The notes under the pieces were generated by a model, which searched no databases, was not told where the DNA came from, and worked only from the letters and a program-made list of their open reading frames with translations. From Neoechinorhynchus agilis (Eukaryota > Acanthocephala), in the NCBI GenBank assembly GCA_051530055.1, contig CM121343.1:5952001-6016000 (forward strand): a stretch of DNA of 64,000 nt, in the 5' to 3' direction. The translations under genes were made by a program, and so were the position numbers. Positions 55,258-64,000 of the stretch are shown piece after piece. How positions within the stretch are numbered: position 1 is the first letter of the stretch; each line of letters opens with the position of its first letter.

Positions 55258-56880
55258 TTAGCCCTCATTCGAGTGTACAGTGCTACTCTCATAGCTCTCC
55301 ATAGAAACCGTTCCACCTGCTGCGTCTGTCGATTCCATGGTTGCGCCATATCCGAATGATCCAGCGAGAGATGTGGATGAAGTTTCGAAGTCTGTACCGT
55401 CCACGAATCCGCCTATTGCACCTGCTCCATCGAATCCTTCGAATCCAGTGCCACCATAGGATGTAAACTGTGATGATGCGGATCCAACTTCAACGCCGAC
55501 TCCGCCGCCGCTGCCAGCACCCATGACTTCGTCGGCAAACCCGGCACTTCCATAACCTGCGGCATGCGATCCGCCGTACATCGCATCTCCCCCAGGAAAG
55601 GCGAAAGACGTATCAGCACTCATGAATCCCCCACTTAATCCAAGTTCTTCAGAACTTGAATAGGAGGATCCTCCTGTAATGGCAGTGGTGGAACCAGAGG
55701 CATAAACAAACCCGGGAGGTGTGAGATTCTCAAATATGCCGGCATTTCGGGCGGCGGCGACAAGTGCGGTATTGTCCAAAAGACTCGCGCCGTATTGTGA
55801 GGCATAAGTCAATGGGTTCATACTAACCACGCCAAGGCGCCTAAACACTCGTTGAACCGAAGGTTTAGGAACAGTGTATTGAATAATCATGTTTTTCGCT
55901 GTACGATAGGCTCTTGCCTCGGCTGCTCTTTGGTAGACTACTTTTCGCCTGGGTAGTGGGCCATATTGGAGCCATCTTTCGATGATAACATCACGTGGCT
56001 TGGCTGGAAGAGCTGGATAACGTTCAATGATTACTTGCCTTGGAGGTGCTGGAAGAGCTGCTAATCTTTTGATCACAGTTTGAGTTTTGGCGACAACCGG
56101 CATCTTTGGTGGTCGCTCTCGTAGAATGAGTGCCGGTGGTGTTTTTGGACGTGGTGGTCTTTGTCTTATAATGAGAGGTGGAGCTGGTCTTGGTTGCGGT
56201 GGACGAACTTCTTTGATTATAAGTGGGCCAGGCGCAGGTGGAGCTGGCGGTCTTAGAAAACGGACAATGATGTTTTGTCTATGGACATTGGTCACGCCAG
56301 CCATTGTGCGTCGGATAACGATTGGATTTGCATCCACTTGAACACGATACGCATTGAGAGGAAGAACTGGTGCGGTTCCATGTACTACTCCGCTCGAAGC
56401 GAACTCCGTTGATGAAGTTGAAAATCCACCCGCGTCCAATAATCCAGCTCCTGACGAATCAAAAGTACCGAACGGCCCTGAAGGTCTGCCTGCATTGTAT
56501 ATCGATGAACTTCCAAACGACGCACCCGTGAACGTTGGAGCAACATCACTACTGAACTGCATTCCTATGCCGCCCCCTTCTGGACCAACGCTTAATCCGC
56601 CGGCACTTGACTCATAGGAATATGATTCGAGTGAATTACGTGCATCACTTGGATATACAATCTCAGGTATTTCACTTTGTCCATAAGATTCATAAGAAGC
56701 CGCTGTAACTTGGCTATCAACGGGGAAACTACTTGCATTTGTGTATTCATGACCCGTGAACCCTCCCGATGAGAACGTTCCCAAAGTTGATGTACTCACT
56801 AAGTTACCGCTTTGTGGAAAAGCACTTCCAAACGTTTGCATTTGGTTGGCGTCCAAATCGCTGCCTGTAATTTCAGTCAT
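55258..56880 (-). CDS. Pro-rich repeat protein, 540 aa, possibly cytoskeletal
   Basis: Three regions. Residues 1-170: Ser/Gly/Phe-rich low complexity. Residues 175-340: tandem repeats of about 20-22 aa combining a Pro/Ala spacer with a hydrophobic-charged block, e.g. RPAPPLIIRQRPPRPK, then APPRQVIIERYPALPAKPRD, then VIIERWLQYGPLPRRKVVYQ. Residues 380-540: again Gly/Ser/Phe-rich, ending acidic. Repeats of the VIIERxP type look like filament-forming or membrane-skeleton proteins (compare the Val/Pro repeats of articulins and alveolins), but I cannot name the family. No signal peptide or membrane segment. Single exon; its ATG is the first of the frame. Confidence 0.7.
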   Translation of the reverse strand: MTEITGSDLDANQMQTFGSAFPQSGNLVSTSTLGTFSSGGFTGHEYTNASSFPVDSQVTAASYESYGQSEIPEIVYPSDARNSLESYSYESSAGGLSVGPEGGGIGMQFSSDVAPTFTGASFGSSSIYNAGRPSGPFGTFDSSGAGLLDAGGFSTSSTEFASSGVVHGTAPVLPLNAYRVQVDANPIVIRRTMAGVTNVHRQNIIVRFLRPPAPPAPGPLIIKEVRPPQPRPAPPLIIRQRPPRPKTPPALILRERPPKMPVVAKTQTVIKRLAALPAPPRQVIIERYPALPAKPRDVIIERWLQYGPLPRRKVVYQRAAEARAYRTAKNMIIQYTVPKPSVQRVFRRLGVVSMNPLTYASQYGASLLDNTALVAAARNAGIFENLTPPGFVYASGSTTAITGGSSYSSSEELGLSGGFMSADTSFAFPGGDAMYGGSHAAGYGSAGFADEVMGAGSGGGVGVEVGSASSQFTSYGGTGFEGFDGAGAIGGFVDGTDFETSSTSLAGSFGYGATMESTDAAGGTVSMESYESSTVHSNEG

Positions 56881-57366
56881 TGTCGCAAACTGCTTCGTCG
56901 AATGTGAAAGGAAAACGCGAGTAGATCGAAAAAGTTTTTCCCTTGGTATTTATGCTCATTCACCTATTGAGGAACACGATGCAAAATGATGAGTTTTTCG
57001 GTTGAATCATGCTTTTATTGGCGCAGCAGACGAAAAATATTCATGTTCCAAGGTGAGTCTTTCTTGCACTTGTGGATTTCAACTTTCACATTTCATTTCC
57101 TTTTAACTCAGTCCGTGTCCACAATTTCCAACCGACATTTTTGACCCTTCGATCTACTTGCTTTGATTGATCCTCGGAATATTCTACAATATCTCGAGTT
57201 ACCTAGTCAAATCAACTTCGGATGATCGCGTTAAAACTGCTAAATATTTTTTCCAATTATTTTAAGATCATTAACGAATTTCGATGTATATATATTGTAA
57301 AGGTGCTCGTCATTTACTTTTTGATAACGAATTGGAAATACAAATAAGCTACTTGTATTTTTCCCA
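56881..57366. other. Spacer upstream of the Pro-rich gene
   Basis: Probable promoter and leader of the minus-strand gene. No other exon seen. Confidence 0.4.
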
Positions 57367-58320
57367 AAGTTTTAAATGTGTGAGTTGGTGTCTTTGCGAA
57401 TTCTGTCCCCGGTGTTGTCGATACTCATTTATTTGAGAAATATTTCACAAGGTTTTCCTTACCTCTTCAGTCTCTATTGTTTGTAAGTTTTAAATGTGTG
57501 AGTTGGTGTCATGGCGAATTCTGTCCTCGGGGTTTCGATACTCATTTATTTGAGAAATATTTCACAAGGTTTTCCTTAACTCTTCAGTCGCTATTGTTTG
57601 TAAGTTTTAAATGTGTGAGTTGGTGTCTTGGCGAATTGCCGGCGAATCTGTCCCCGGTGTTGTCGATACTCATTTATTTGAGAAATATTTCACAAGGTTT
57701 TCCTTAACTCTTCAGTCTCTATTGTTTGTAAGTTTTAAATGTGTGAGTTGGTGTTATGGCGAATTCGGTTCCCAGTGTTGTCGATACTCATTTATTTGAG
57801 AAATATTTCACAAGGTTTTCCTTAACTCTTCAGTCGCTATTGTTTGTAAGTTTTAAATGTGTGAGTTGGTGTCTTGGCGAATTCTGTCCTCGGGGTTATC
57901 GATACTCATTTATTTGAGAAATATTTCACAAGGTTTTCCTTAACTCTTCAGTCGCTATTGTTTGTAAGTTTTAAATGTGTGAGTTGGTGTCTTTGCGAAT
58001 TCTGTCCCCAGTGTTGTCGATACTCATTTATTTGAGAAATATTTCACAAGGTTTTCCTTACCTCTTCAGTCGCTATTGCTTTTAAGTTTTAAATGTGTGA
58101 GTTGGTGTCTTGGCGAATCCTGTCCTCGGGGTTATCGATAATCATTTATTTGAGAAATATTTCACAAGGTTTTCCTTAACTCTTCAGTCGCTATTGTTTG
58201 TAAGTTTTAAATGTGTGAGTTGGTGTCATGGCGAATTCGGTCCCCAGTGTTGTCGATACTCATTTATTTGAGAAATATTTTGCAAGGTTTTAGTTGCTTC
58301 TTCAGTCTCTATTGTTTCGC
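57367..58320. repeat. Satellite S8, 118-bp unit, 8 copies
   Basis: AGTTTTAAATGTGTGAGTTG starts units at 57367, 57486, 57604, 57731, 57849, 57967, 58085 and 58203. One unit carries a 9-bp insertion. Each unit contains GAAATATTTCACAAGGTTTT followed by CCTTAACTCTTCAGT. Plus-strand frames through it are repeat artefacts. Confidence 0.95.
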
Positions 58321-61057
58321 AGAGTGGGAAACTAGAGCGGAGTTCGTGTCCTGCTTCTTCAGTGAATAGCGTTGTTCCTTCATCCTCCTCTAAAAGTTAA
58401 TTATCTGGCCAATATAGCAGCGATCACAATTCGAGAAAGGTATTCTATATACCGCCCAATACTGGTGCTTCCGATTATTAACTAAAGAGCCTTTCGCTTT
58501 CCATTGAACAGCCATCAACATCTATCTTATGCGAAATTAAAATATAGTCAAATGCAGTGGCAAATTATTTTTTAAATTTGATCATCATTATACAATAATC
58601 ATGGTATTCTTCATTGTTTTTACTACTGGGAACGGATCTTTATTTTCATTATCAAAGGGGAATCAACAGATCACTCGTCAAAATAGGAAGATAGTTTTAT
58701 CGATTTATGCTCAAAGATTAACAAAACTATTTGAAAATTCAAATCGGCGAGTTCGAATGAGTCATAAAACAATGAATAGCAACTTGATTATAACTCACAA
58801 ATTCTTATCAATAATTTTGTTCCATGATTAAGCCTTGTGCTCCAGTTAAGTATTAAACCATTACTCGCCGTTTAAATCGACAGTAAAATCTTTATTTGCA
58901 AATGATTACTATTGGTAACTTTCGATATTGTCAATAACGCGTTTAACCTTCGACAAATCCTGCTCGTTTTATATGTTACAGTTCAAGTTAAGGCTAAAAA
59001 TACCTACTGTCTTGATGTTCGTATTCAGAGCGTTAAAATAAAAATAATCAAGGGCTAAAAGCTGAAAACTTCCGTCAGTATTACGGCATGAACCGCAAGC
59101 CATAAGAGTCAAATGTCTAAAACCACAAATTTGCTCATAAGATTATCCAGCGCAAAAGCCACAGTACACCACATCCCCGATTGGGCAGTGATTTATTCGA
59201 AACCTTTGGATCGGAGAAAGAAGATGAATCGTTCAATATCTCTGTCTCCCAATCGATGTAACACCTCCATCATTTCGCACAAAACGTACTTTCCCAATTT
59301 CATAATTGTTTTTGCGTTTTTCGTATATTCAAAATCTATTCCATCTTCTAAGTTTGATTTTTTATAAGTGAAAGTTTCGTCCGGTGTGACTTGTGCCTAT
59401 AAACTGTGTCACGGAACAATTTTATAGTGCATTTATGTGTGTTTTTTAAAGAAAAGAGGTTCAGCCAAAACTCTGGCGATCTACATCTTCTAAGCTACAA
59501 ATCCCATTGCCCAAATTTAAGCCGAACTGCCACAAAAAAATGAAACTTCCAGTCGTGCCAAATGAAGCCCATTTGCCACCGTCGCATCCGCTTAATTTTG
59601 AATTAACTTCAATTCAATTCGACTTTAGAGGATTTTCCAGCACGAAAACCGATATACGACAATGAATTGGCAAAAGATGGAACACAAACACTAGGCGATT
59701 CGAAGTTGCCGGAAACCCACCTTTGCCGAATATGTTTGTGCCATGGGAAGAAACAATAACGTCAGTCAACAAACAAAGTGAACCAGAGAATCAGGCAAAT
59801 ACTCTTTCAGGTTCTCGAAATTTGCTTGAGTCGTGCTTATGGCAGCAAAGGGAGGATATAGAAACGGGAAATTGGACGATATCGAGTGTGCTATCAGGAC
59901 AAAACGTAGCTCTAAATTCTCAAGACATAAATTTGAAATAAACAAATACAACGTCTCGAATAGAACCAGAAGTCGATCGAGAGCAATCACCAAAGATTGT
60001 GTTGTCTTTGCCTGCAAAGGACCATCAATTTTGCCCAAACTCTCTGCATTTTTAAAGCCAGATCTTCTGAGATTAGAAAAGATCTTATATAATTTTTAAC
60101 AATCTTATGAACCCTCAAAATGATTCACGTTTTTCCAATTTCAATACCCCACTCAAAATTCGAATTTTAGGAAACGCCCTGACCGTTATTCTATGCCATA
60201 AAACAGACAGGGGAAATGAAAAACTTCTTAAATTAGGTAATAAAAAGGCCAAAAGAGCTCTAAAGCTTGGTTTAAATTATCATCAAGCACAAGTTTTTGG
60301 AAAAACTGGAGCATCCCTGGCTTGGTTTTCTTTTCAAGAGGTCGTCCACCCTTACAAAAGGTTTTTTTCATTAATGCCTCCATAAAACACCTCGATTCCT
60401 TCCGTTTCAAGAGTTTCTGCCCATCACGGTTGCAGCACTAGACTTCATAAATTTCGATCGGAAATTGCTTGCCTTGTGCATTTCTATGTATGAATGATAA
60501 ATAAAATCGGTTGTTGATGAAAACAGGAGGCGATTCGAAGAAATATTTAAGAATGTAAAGATGGTTGAAGCACGTCGATCAAAAAACCTCAGAGTACTTG
60601 ATTAAATGAACATTATTAATGCCTGGTGATAGTTTTTATACAGATATTGATCGAGAATATCAATAAGCCGCTGTCTCCTACTACGAGTTCATATATTGCG
60701 TTTGAATTAATGGCATCAAATTTACAAAGATCGACATGTCCATTTATGTTCTCGTGAAGGCATTCAATACTGAAGGTCGCATCTTCGAATTTAGAAAAAT
60801 AACATTTACTTTTTTAACGAACAGTCGTTTCTAAGTCATAAAATCATTTTTATATCATCAACGAAGAATATTCAAAATCAAATTGAAACATGAGAACATA
60901 CTTAATATTGATTTTATTGACATCATACCTTAAATTTTTCAAATCAAAATTACTCCTTATAGAAAACGATCCGTTTTTGGATCAGAAAAAGAGAATTTGG
61001 AATTGAGCGAGTATTTAACTTACTGAATAGCGGATGGATTTTGACACGATAAATAGA
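58321..61057. other. Gene-poor spacer with unassigned frames at 59.5-60.4 kb
   Basis: Between 59530 and 60385 several plus-strand frames read like protein: ATG at 59540 (MKLPVVPNEAHLPPSHP), a segment after a GACTTTAG acceptor at about 59628 (ARKPIYDNELAKDGTQTLGD), a frame at 59723-59941, another at 59833-60099 and one at 60107-60385. I could not find splice junctions that join them in phase, and no family is recognised. This may be a multi-exon unknown gene or a decayed one. The rest is empty. Confidence 0.3.
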
Positions 61058-61515
61058 ATTCGAGTTTGGCGATGTTTTTCCCCCGGATTGTTGTTGGTGT
61101 TGATCATTTATTTTAAAATATTTTGCAAGCTTTTTGCTTACCTCTTCAGTTATATCTACAAATTAAGCTAAAGTCAGAATTGGACTATAGGCATGGATTC
61201 GCGGGTTCTCCGCCAGCTGCGGTGACCTAACGTTTTGTTTTGTCAAGAATTTTCGAAACTACAAGCGTATGATTCGCTTTGTTACCCTCCATGGTTACAT
61301 TCCCTGTGATGTATATTGTCTCCATTACCAATCTCCTCCGTAAATTAGCCTCAGGCTGTATTGTTGATGCTCGTGTCCGAAGTCCACACGGTATTTTTCC
61401 TTCTCCTGGTGATTGGGGATCGCTGGGGAACTATCAAACCTAAGCTTACGAAATATTTTAAAATAAATGATTAACACCAACAACAATCCGGGGAAAAACA
61501 TCGTCAAACTCGAAT
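61058..61515. mobile_element. TIR element, about 458 bp, about 80-bp arms
   Basis: Left arm: ATTCGAGTTTGGCGATGTTT, then GGATTGTTGTTGGTGTTGAT, then ATTTATTTTAAAATATTTTG. The same sequence returns inverted from about 61440 to 61515. Inside the left arm lies GCAAGCTTTTTGCTTACCTC followed by TTCAGT, the same arrangement as in satellite S8. No open frame long enough for a transposase, so non-autonomous. Confidence 0.8.
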
Positions 61516-61747
61516 CAAATTCAACCCGACGACAATTCTCTATGATTAATAGAATCCCAGATTTATTATCGAACGGAAAATGGGTGTTTTATTTATTTTC
61601 TTACTTCAAATTTTCGACGCCTTGCGTCTTCGTCAGGAAGCTTTTCTTCGGTTATCTGAAAAGGAATCAGAGGAGGGCAACGCTGTCCGTGATCCGTTGC
61701 TCCAAAATCTTTATCCTCTCCAGAGTCGCGAAGAAGTTTGAAGAGGC

Positions 61748-61807
61748 TCATAATATTATGGAAAGCCTCTTTTCCCAACACCATAGAGGCTTTCCATAAT
61801 ATTATGA
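61748..61807. repeat. 60-bp hairpin
   Basis: Perfect 22-23-bp arms TCATAATATTATGGAAAGCC / inverse around a short loop, set within otherwise unremarkable sequence. Confidence 0.75.
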
Positions 61808-62013
61808 TCAATAGAATTCTTTGGCTACTGCATTTGCGATTTGGTTTTTTTATTAGGAACCGGCCTTTATGGGAAGTATGTGGTATGAAACTTACTGGGA
61901 AAGATTTTTTGGGATTGTCCACTCAAAGCTTCAGCTACATATAGCGTCGCCGAGCAGTTATTATTTTGTTAAATTTATTTATCTGATGTAAAAGGTTCCT
62001 CGGTGGTATTAGT

Positions 62014-62091
62014 GTTGCTGAGGTGATTCCTACTCTCCGGGCAATAAATCAATATCTTTATTGTCCGGAGAGTAGGAATCACCTCAGCAAC
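62014..62091. repeat. 78-bp near-perfect hairpin
   Basis: Arms of about 34 bp: GTTGCTGAGGTGATTCCTAC through TCTCCGG and CAATAAA, then the inverse ending at 62091. One bulged base. Could be a solo MITE or a structured RNA, but no promoter signals are visible. Confidence 0.75.
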
Positions 62092-62228
62092 ATTATTTAT
62101 ATTTAATCGCACATACACACATTCGATTCGTATTCGTAGTTGCTTGCTAAAGTAGAAAAATCTAAATGCAATTAAAAGAGTTATAATTTTGGTACAAATA
62201 TTTTATAAGCGAAAAGTTTTTTTATTTT

Positions 62229-62453
62229 TTTTGTCCCCTTTGGGGTAGAGACGTATGGAGCGCTCGGCAGCTCGGCACTCTCTCTGCTCCAGGATCTCTC
62301 GAAGAAATTGAGAGAGGCAACCGGAGACTCAAGAGCAGGCGTATTCCTTCGACAAAATATCTCGCTAGCAGAACAACGGGGCAATGCTGCCAGCGTGATG
62401 GCGACGGTCGAGGAAGGACAAAAGCTGGAATTCGGCGGGAGGTGGTGAGTGTG
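62229..62453 (+). repeat. Dispersed coding repeat, copy 2 (mobile-element fragment?)
   Basis: Same orientation as 873-1091. It encodes, in order, LQDLSKKLREATGDSRAGVF and ISLAEQRGNAASVMATVEE. Both copies begin with a T-rich run followed by TTGTCCCCTTTGGGGTAGAG, which contains a CCCCTTTGGGG palindrome. Old fragment of a multi-copy gene; family unknown. Confidence 0.5.
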
Positions 62454-63852
62454 TTAATTGTCGAGAAATGAAGATTGATTGAATTAAAAAAATCAGGTTA
62501 CTAAAAAAAATATCTTTAAAAAATTTTTTTGAAAAGGAATCAATTTTTTTTCATTTACACCCACAACAACAAAACGTTTAAACAACCACCACCGTCCACG
62601 AAGAAGAGACATTGCTCTCCAAACAGTGGTCGCGACCACACTCACTCACTGCGTTTCCTCCTTGGATCGCGAGACCAATGTTTTGACACAGGAAGGCACC
62701 AGTTTATTAGTTAACAAAGCAAAGGACTCATGTATCTTTGGGTCTTCCGAACACTCGAGTCCTCCGATGGTTTAAAAGTCATTTAATCAGGAAAGTTAAG
62801 TCCTAGACAGATCCTTATGGCAGATTGACAAATCCTTAAGAATTTCCAAAAACAAGTCCTTACCCTCTGTATCAATGAAGATAAAAATGCATAAAAAATT
62901 CATTATCCAAATACTTTATAAAATGTGATATGGCCGTAGATGTTGAGGATTATTTTTGAAACGTTGATTACTGAAAAAATATTTTGCTAATCTAGATCAT
63001 CTCTTTTTTAATGCTCAACATAAGAACGTCCAACCGTACTTTTGTGAGAATAAAAGAAACTTGATTTTAGTTTGAGGATAGACGCAACTTTGGCATGATC
63101 ATTAAACTCGAGAACGACCCACATTCGTTCTCAGGACTCACTAAAATGTCCTCCTCCTTCCGTGCTATATCATTTGTAGCCAGAGAACCGTTTTTCACTT
63201 TTTGGAAGGAAAGTCCATCGCTTTGAATTAAGTGCTTTAAAATGGTCGTGTAATTAATACCTCGCAGTCAAGAAGTATAAGAATTGTCGGTTGATTAGGA
63301 AGGCGGTCGTGTTTTCGTTTAAATTTTGCTAGTGATCGAAACCGTTGAGAAATGCCATAAAATGGACTGATTCTCTGTGGTTATTAATTCCTAAAAACTA
63401 AGAACACGATACTAAAGAAAACTTTACTAACCACCGTATATTCATTATTTAAAATTTAGAGCATTGAAGATTTTGGGTTGTGGGATAGGAGCAGCTCGCA
63501 TCCTCAGAAAAAAACTGAGGGACAACACGATGACATTCTTGAAAATGAACGTTAAATTTTGAACGGATTCCAGTATAAACGTTCGAAAGAATTGAACGTT
63601 TTTAGAGGCGATAAATGAGTTATTTGGCGTTCAATATTTAAAGATTTATGTCTTTAATTCGTTCTTATCGTGATTGGAGGTGTTAAGACGTCTTTATGGG
63701 TTTTGAAATGTCCGAATGATTTTGAATTGTTTTCAAAAAAAAGTTGATATGAGTGATTGAAAGATTATTGGTTTATACACAAGATGAGAATTTCGTTTTT
63801 GTGTTATCTAAAATAAGTTCTGTTATAGATTTTCTGAAATGATTTTAGATAA
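62454..63852. other. Spacer upstream of the last gene
   Basis: AT-rich, no repeat or exon supported. The right end should contain the promoter of the plus-strand gene at 63853. Confidence 0.4.
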
Positions 63853-64000
63853 ATGGAGACGATTATCGACGGTCAAAATCAAGTGCGTGATGTTCGTTTT
63901 AACCAAGACTGCAATTGCATTTTGGTTGCATACGATTCTAAGCTTCAAATCGTGAGTATAAGCGAAATGCTGGACGCGCCCGATAGAATTATCCATGAAG
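63853..64000 (+). CDS. WIPI/PROPPIN-like beta-propeller protein, 5' part only
   Basis: Forty-nine codons to the window edge with no splice site needed. After METIIDGQNQVRD comes VRFNQDCNCILVAYDSKLQI, matching the first propeller blade of WIPI/Atg18 proteins, where FNQD and a following cysteine/serine-rich strand are conserved. These proteins bind PI3P and PI(3,5)P2 on autophagic membranes. Only blade 1 is visible, so the lipid-binding FRRG motif cannot be checked, and another WD40 family is possible. The window ends inside the gene. Confidence 0.5.
   Translation, partial: METIIDGQNQVRDVRFNQDCNCILVAYDSKLQIVSISEMLDAPDRIIHE

Noticed and set aside
55413-56617. Additional frames over the Pro-rich gene
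   Set aside because: They are out-of-frame shadows caused by its Gly/Pro/Ala-rich codons.
57477-57799. Cys-containing plus-strand frames in S8 as a secreted repeat protein
   Set aside because: Frame shifts from unit to unit with small length changes and there is no stable start; repeat artefact.

Overview
The window is nuclear DNA of an animal. The genes are split by GT-AG introns, many only 42-55 nt long, and they include animal-type families: a class II Rab11-FIP (nuf-like), an ENPP4/5-like ectoenzyme, CNBP, HRD1/synoviolin, TBCC and an SLC35F transporter. Tiny introns, AT-rich spacers and many inverted-repeat elements suggest a small-bodied invertebrate. I cannot place the clade from sequence alone.

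Layout, left to right. 1-3.3 kb: a promoter-like stretch, a dispersed coding repeat and CNBP (minus). 3.9-6.3 kb: a single-exon multi-KH RNA-binding protein (plus). 7.1-8.5 kb: two tRNA-derived SINEs head to tail. 9.4-11.3 kb: a GATA-type zinc-finger protein (minus). 12-14.2 kb: satellite S1. 15.7-18.1 kb: inverted-repeat elements. 18.2-21.8 kb: ENPP (plus) with satellite S2 in an intron. 21.9-24.8 kb: TBCC and HRD1 (both minus). 26.7-33.5 kb: a 14-exon Rab11-FIP3/4-like gene (minus) with satellite S3 and several foldback elements in its introns. 34.5-37 kb: satellite S4. 37.5-38.7 kb: two convergent unrecognised genes. 39.7-42.9 kb: satellite S5. 44.2-45.7 kb: satellite S6. 46.1-46.7 kb: a secreted six-cysteine protein. 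47-53 kb: gene-poor, with MITEs and satellite S7. 53.1-54.6 kb: SLC35F-like transporter (plus, 8 exons). 54.6-56.9 kb: a ubiquitin-like-domain protein and a 540-aa Pro-rich repeat protein (both minus). 57.4-58.3 kb: satellite S8. 58-63.8 kb: gene-poor, with a TIR element, hairpins and a second copy of the dispersed coding repeat. 63.85 kb to the end: the first exon of a WIPI/PROPPIN-like gene (plus).

The genes are ordinary housekeeping, trafficking and regulatory genes and show no operon-like functional link. HRD1 (ER-associated degradation), Rab11-FIP (recycling endosome/cytokinesis) and the WIPI-like gene (autophagy) are all membrane-trafficking genes, but their proximity may be chance.

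The most unusual content is the repeats. Eight tandem arrays, each private to one locus, fill about a quarter of the window. At least three of them (S2, S3, S4) and several single TIR elements share the same short modules. In S4, S8 and some single elements these modules are arranged like a degenerate hammerhead-ribozyme core: a CTGANGA block, a hairpin, a GAAATA block, then an ATC. This suggests one superfamily of foldback elements that repeatedly expanded into satellites. It is the best candidate here for an undescribed system.
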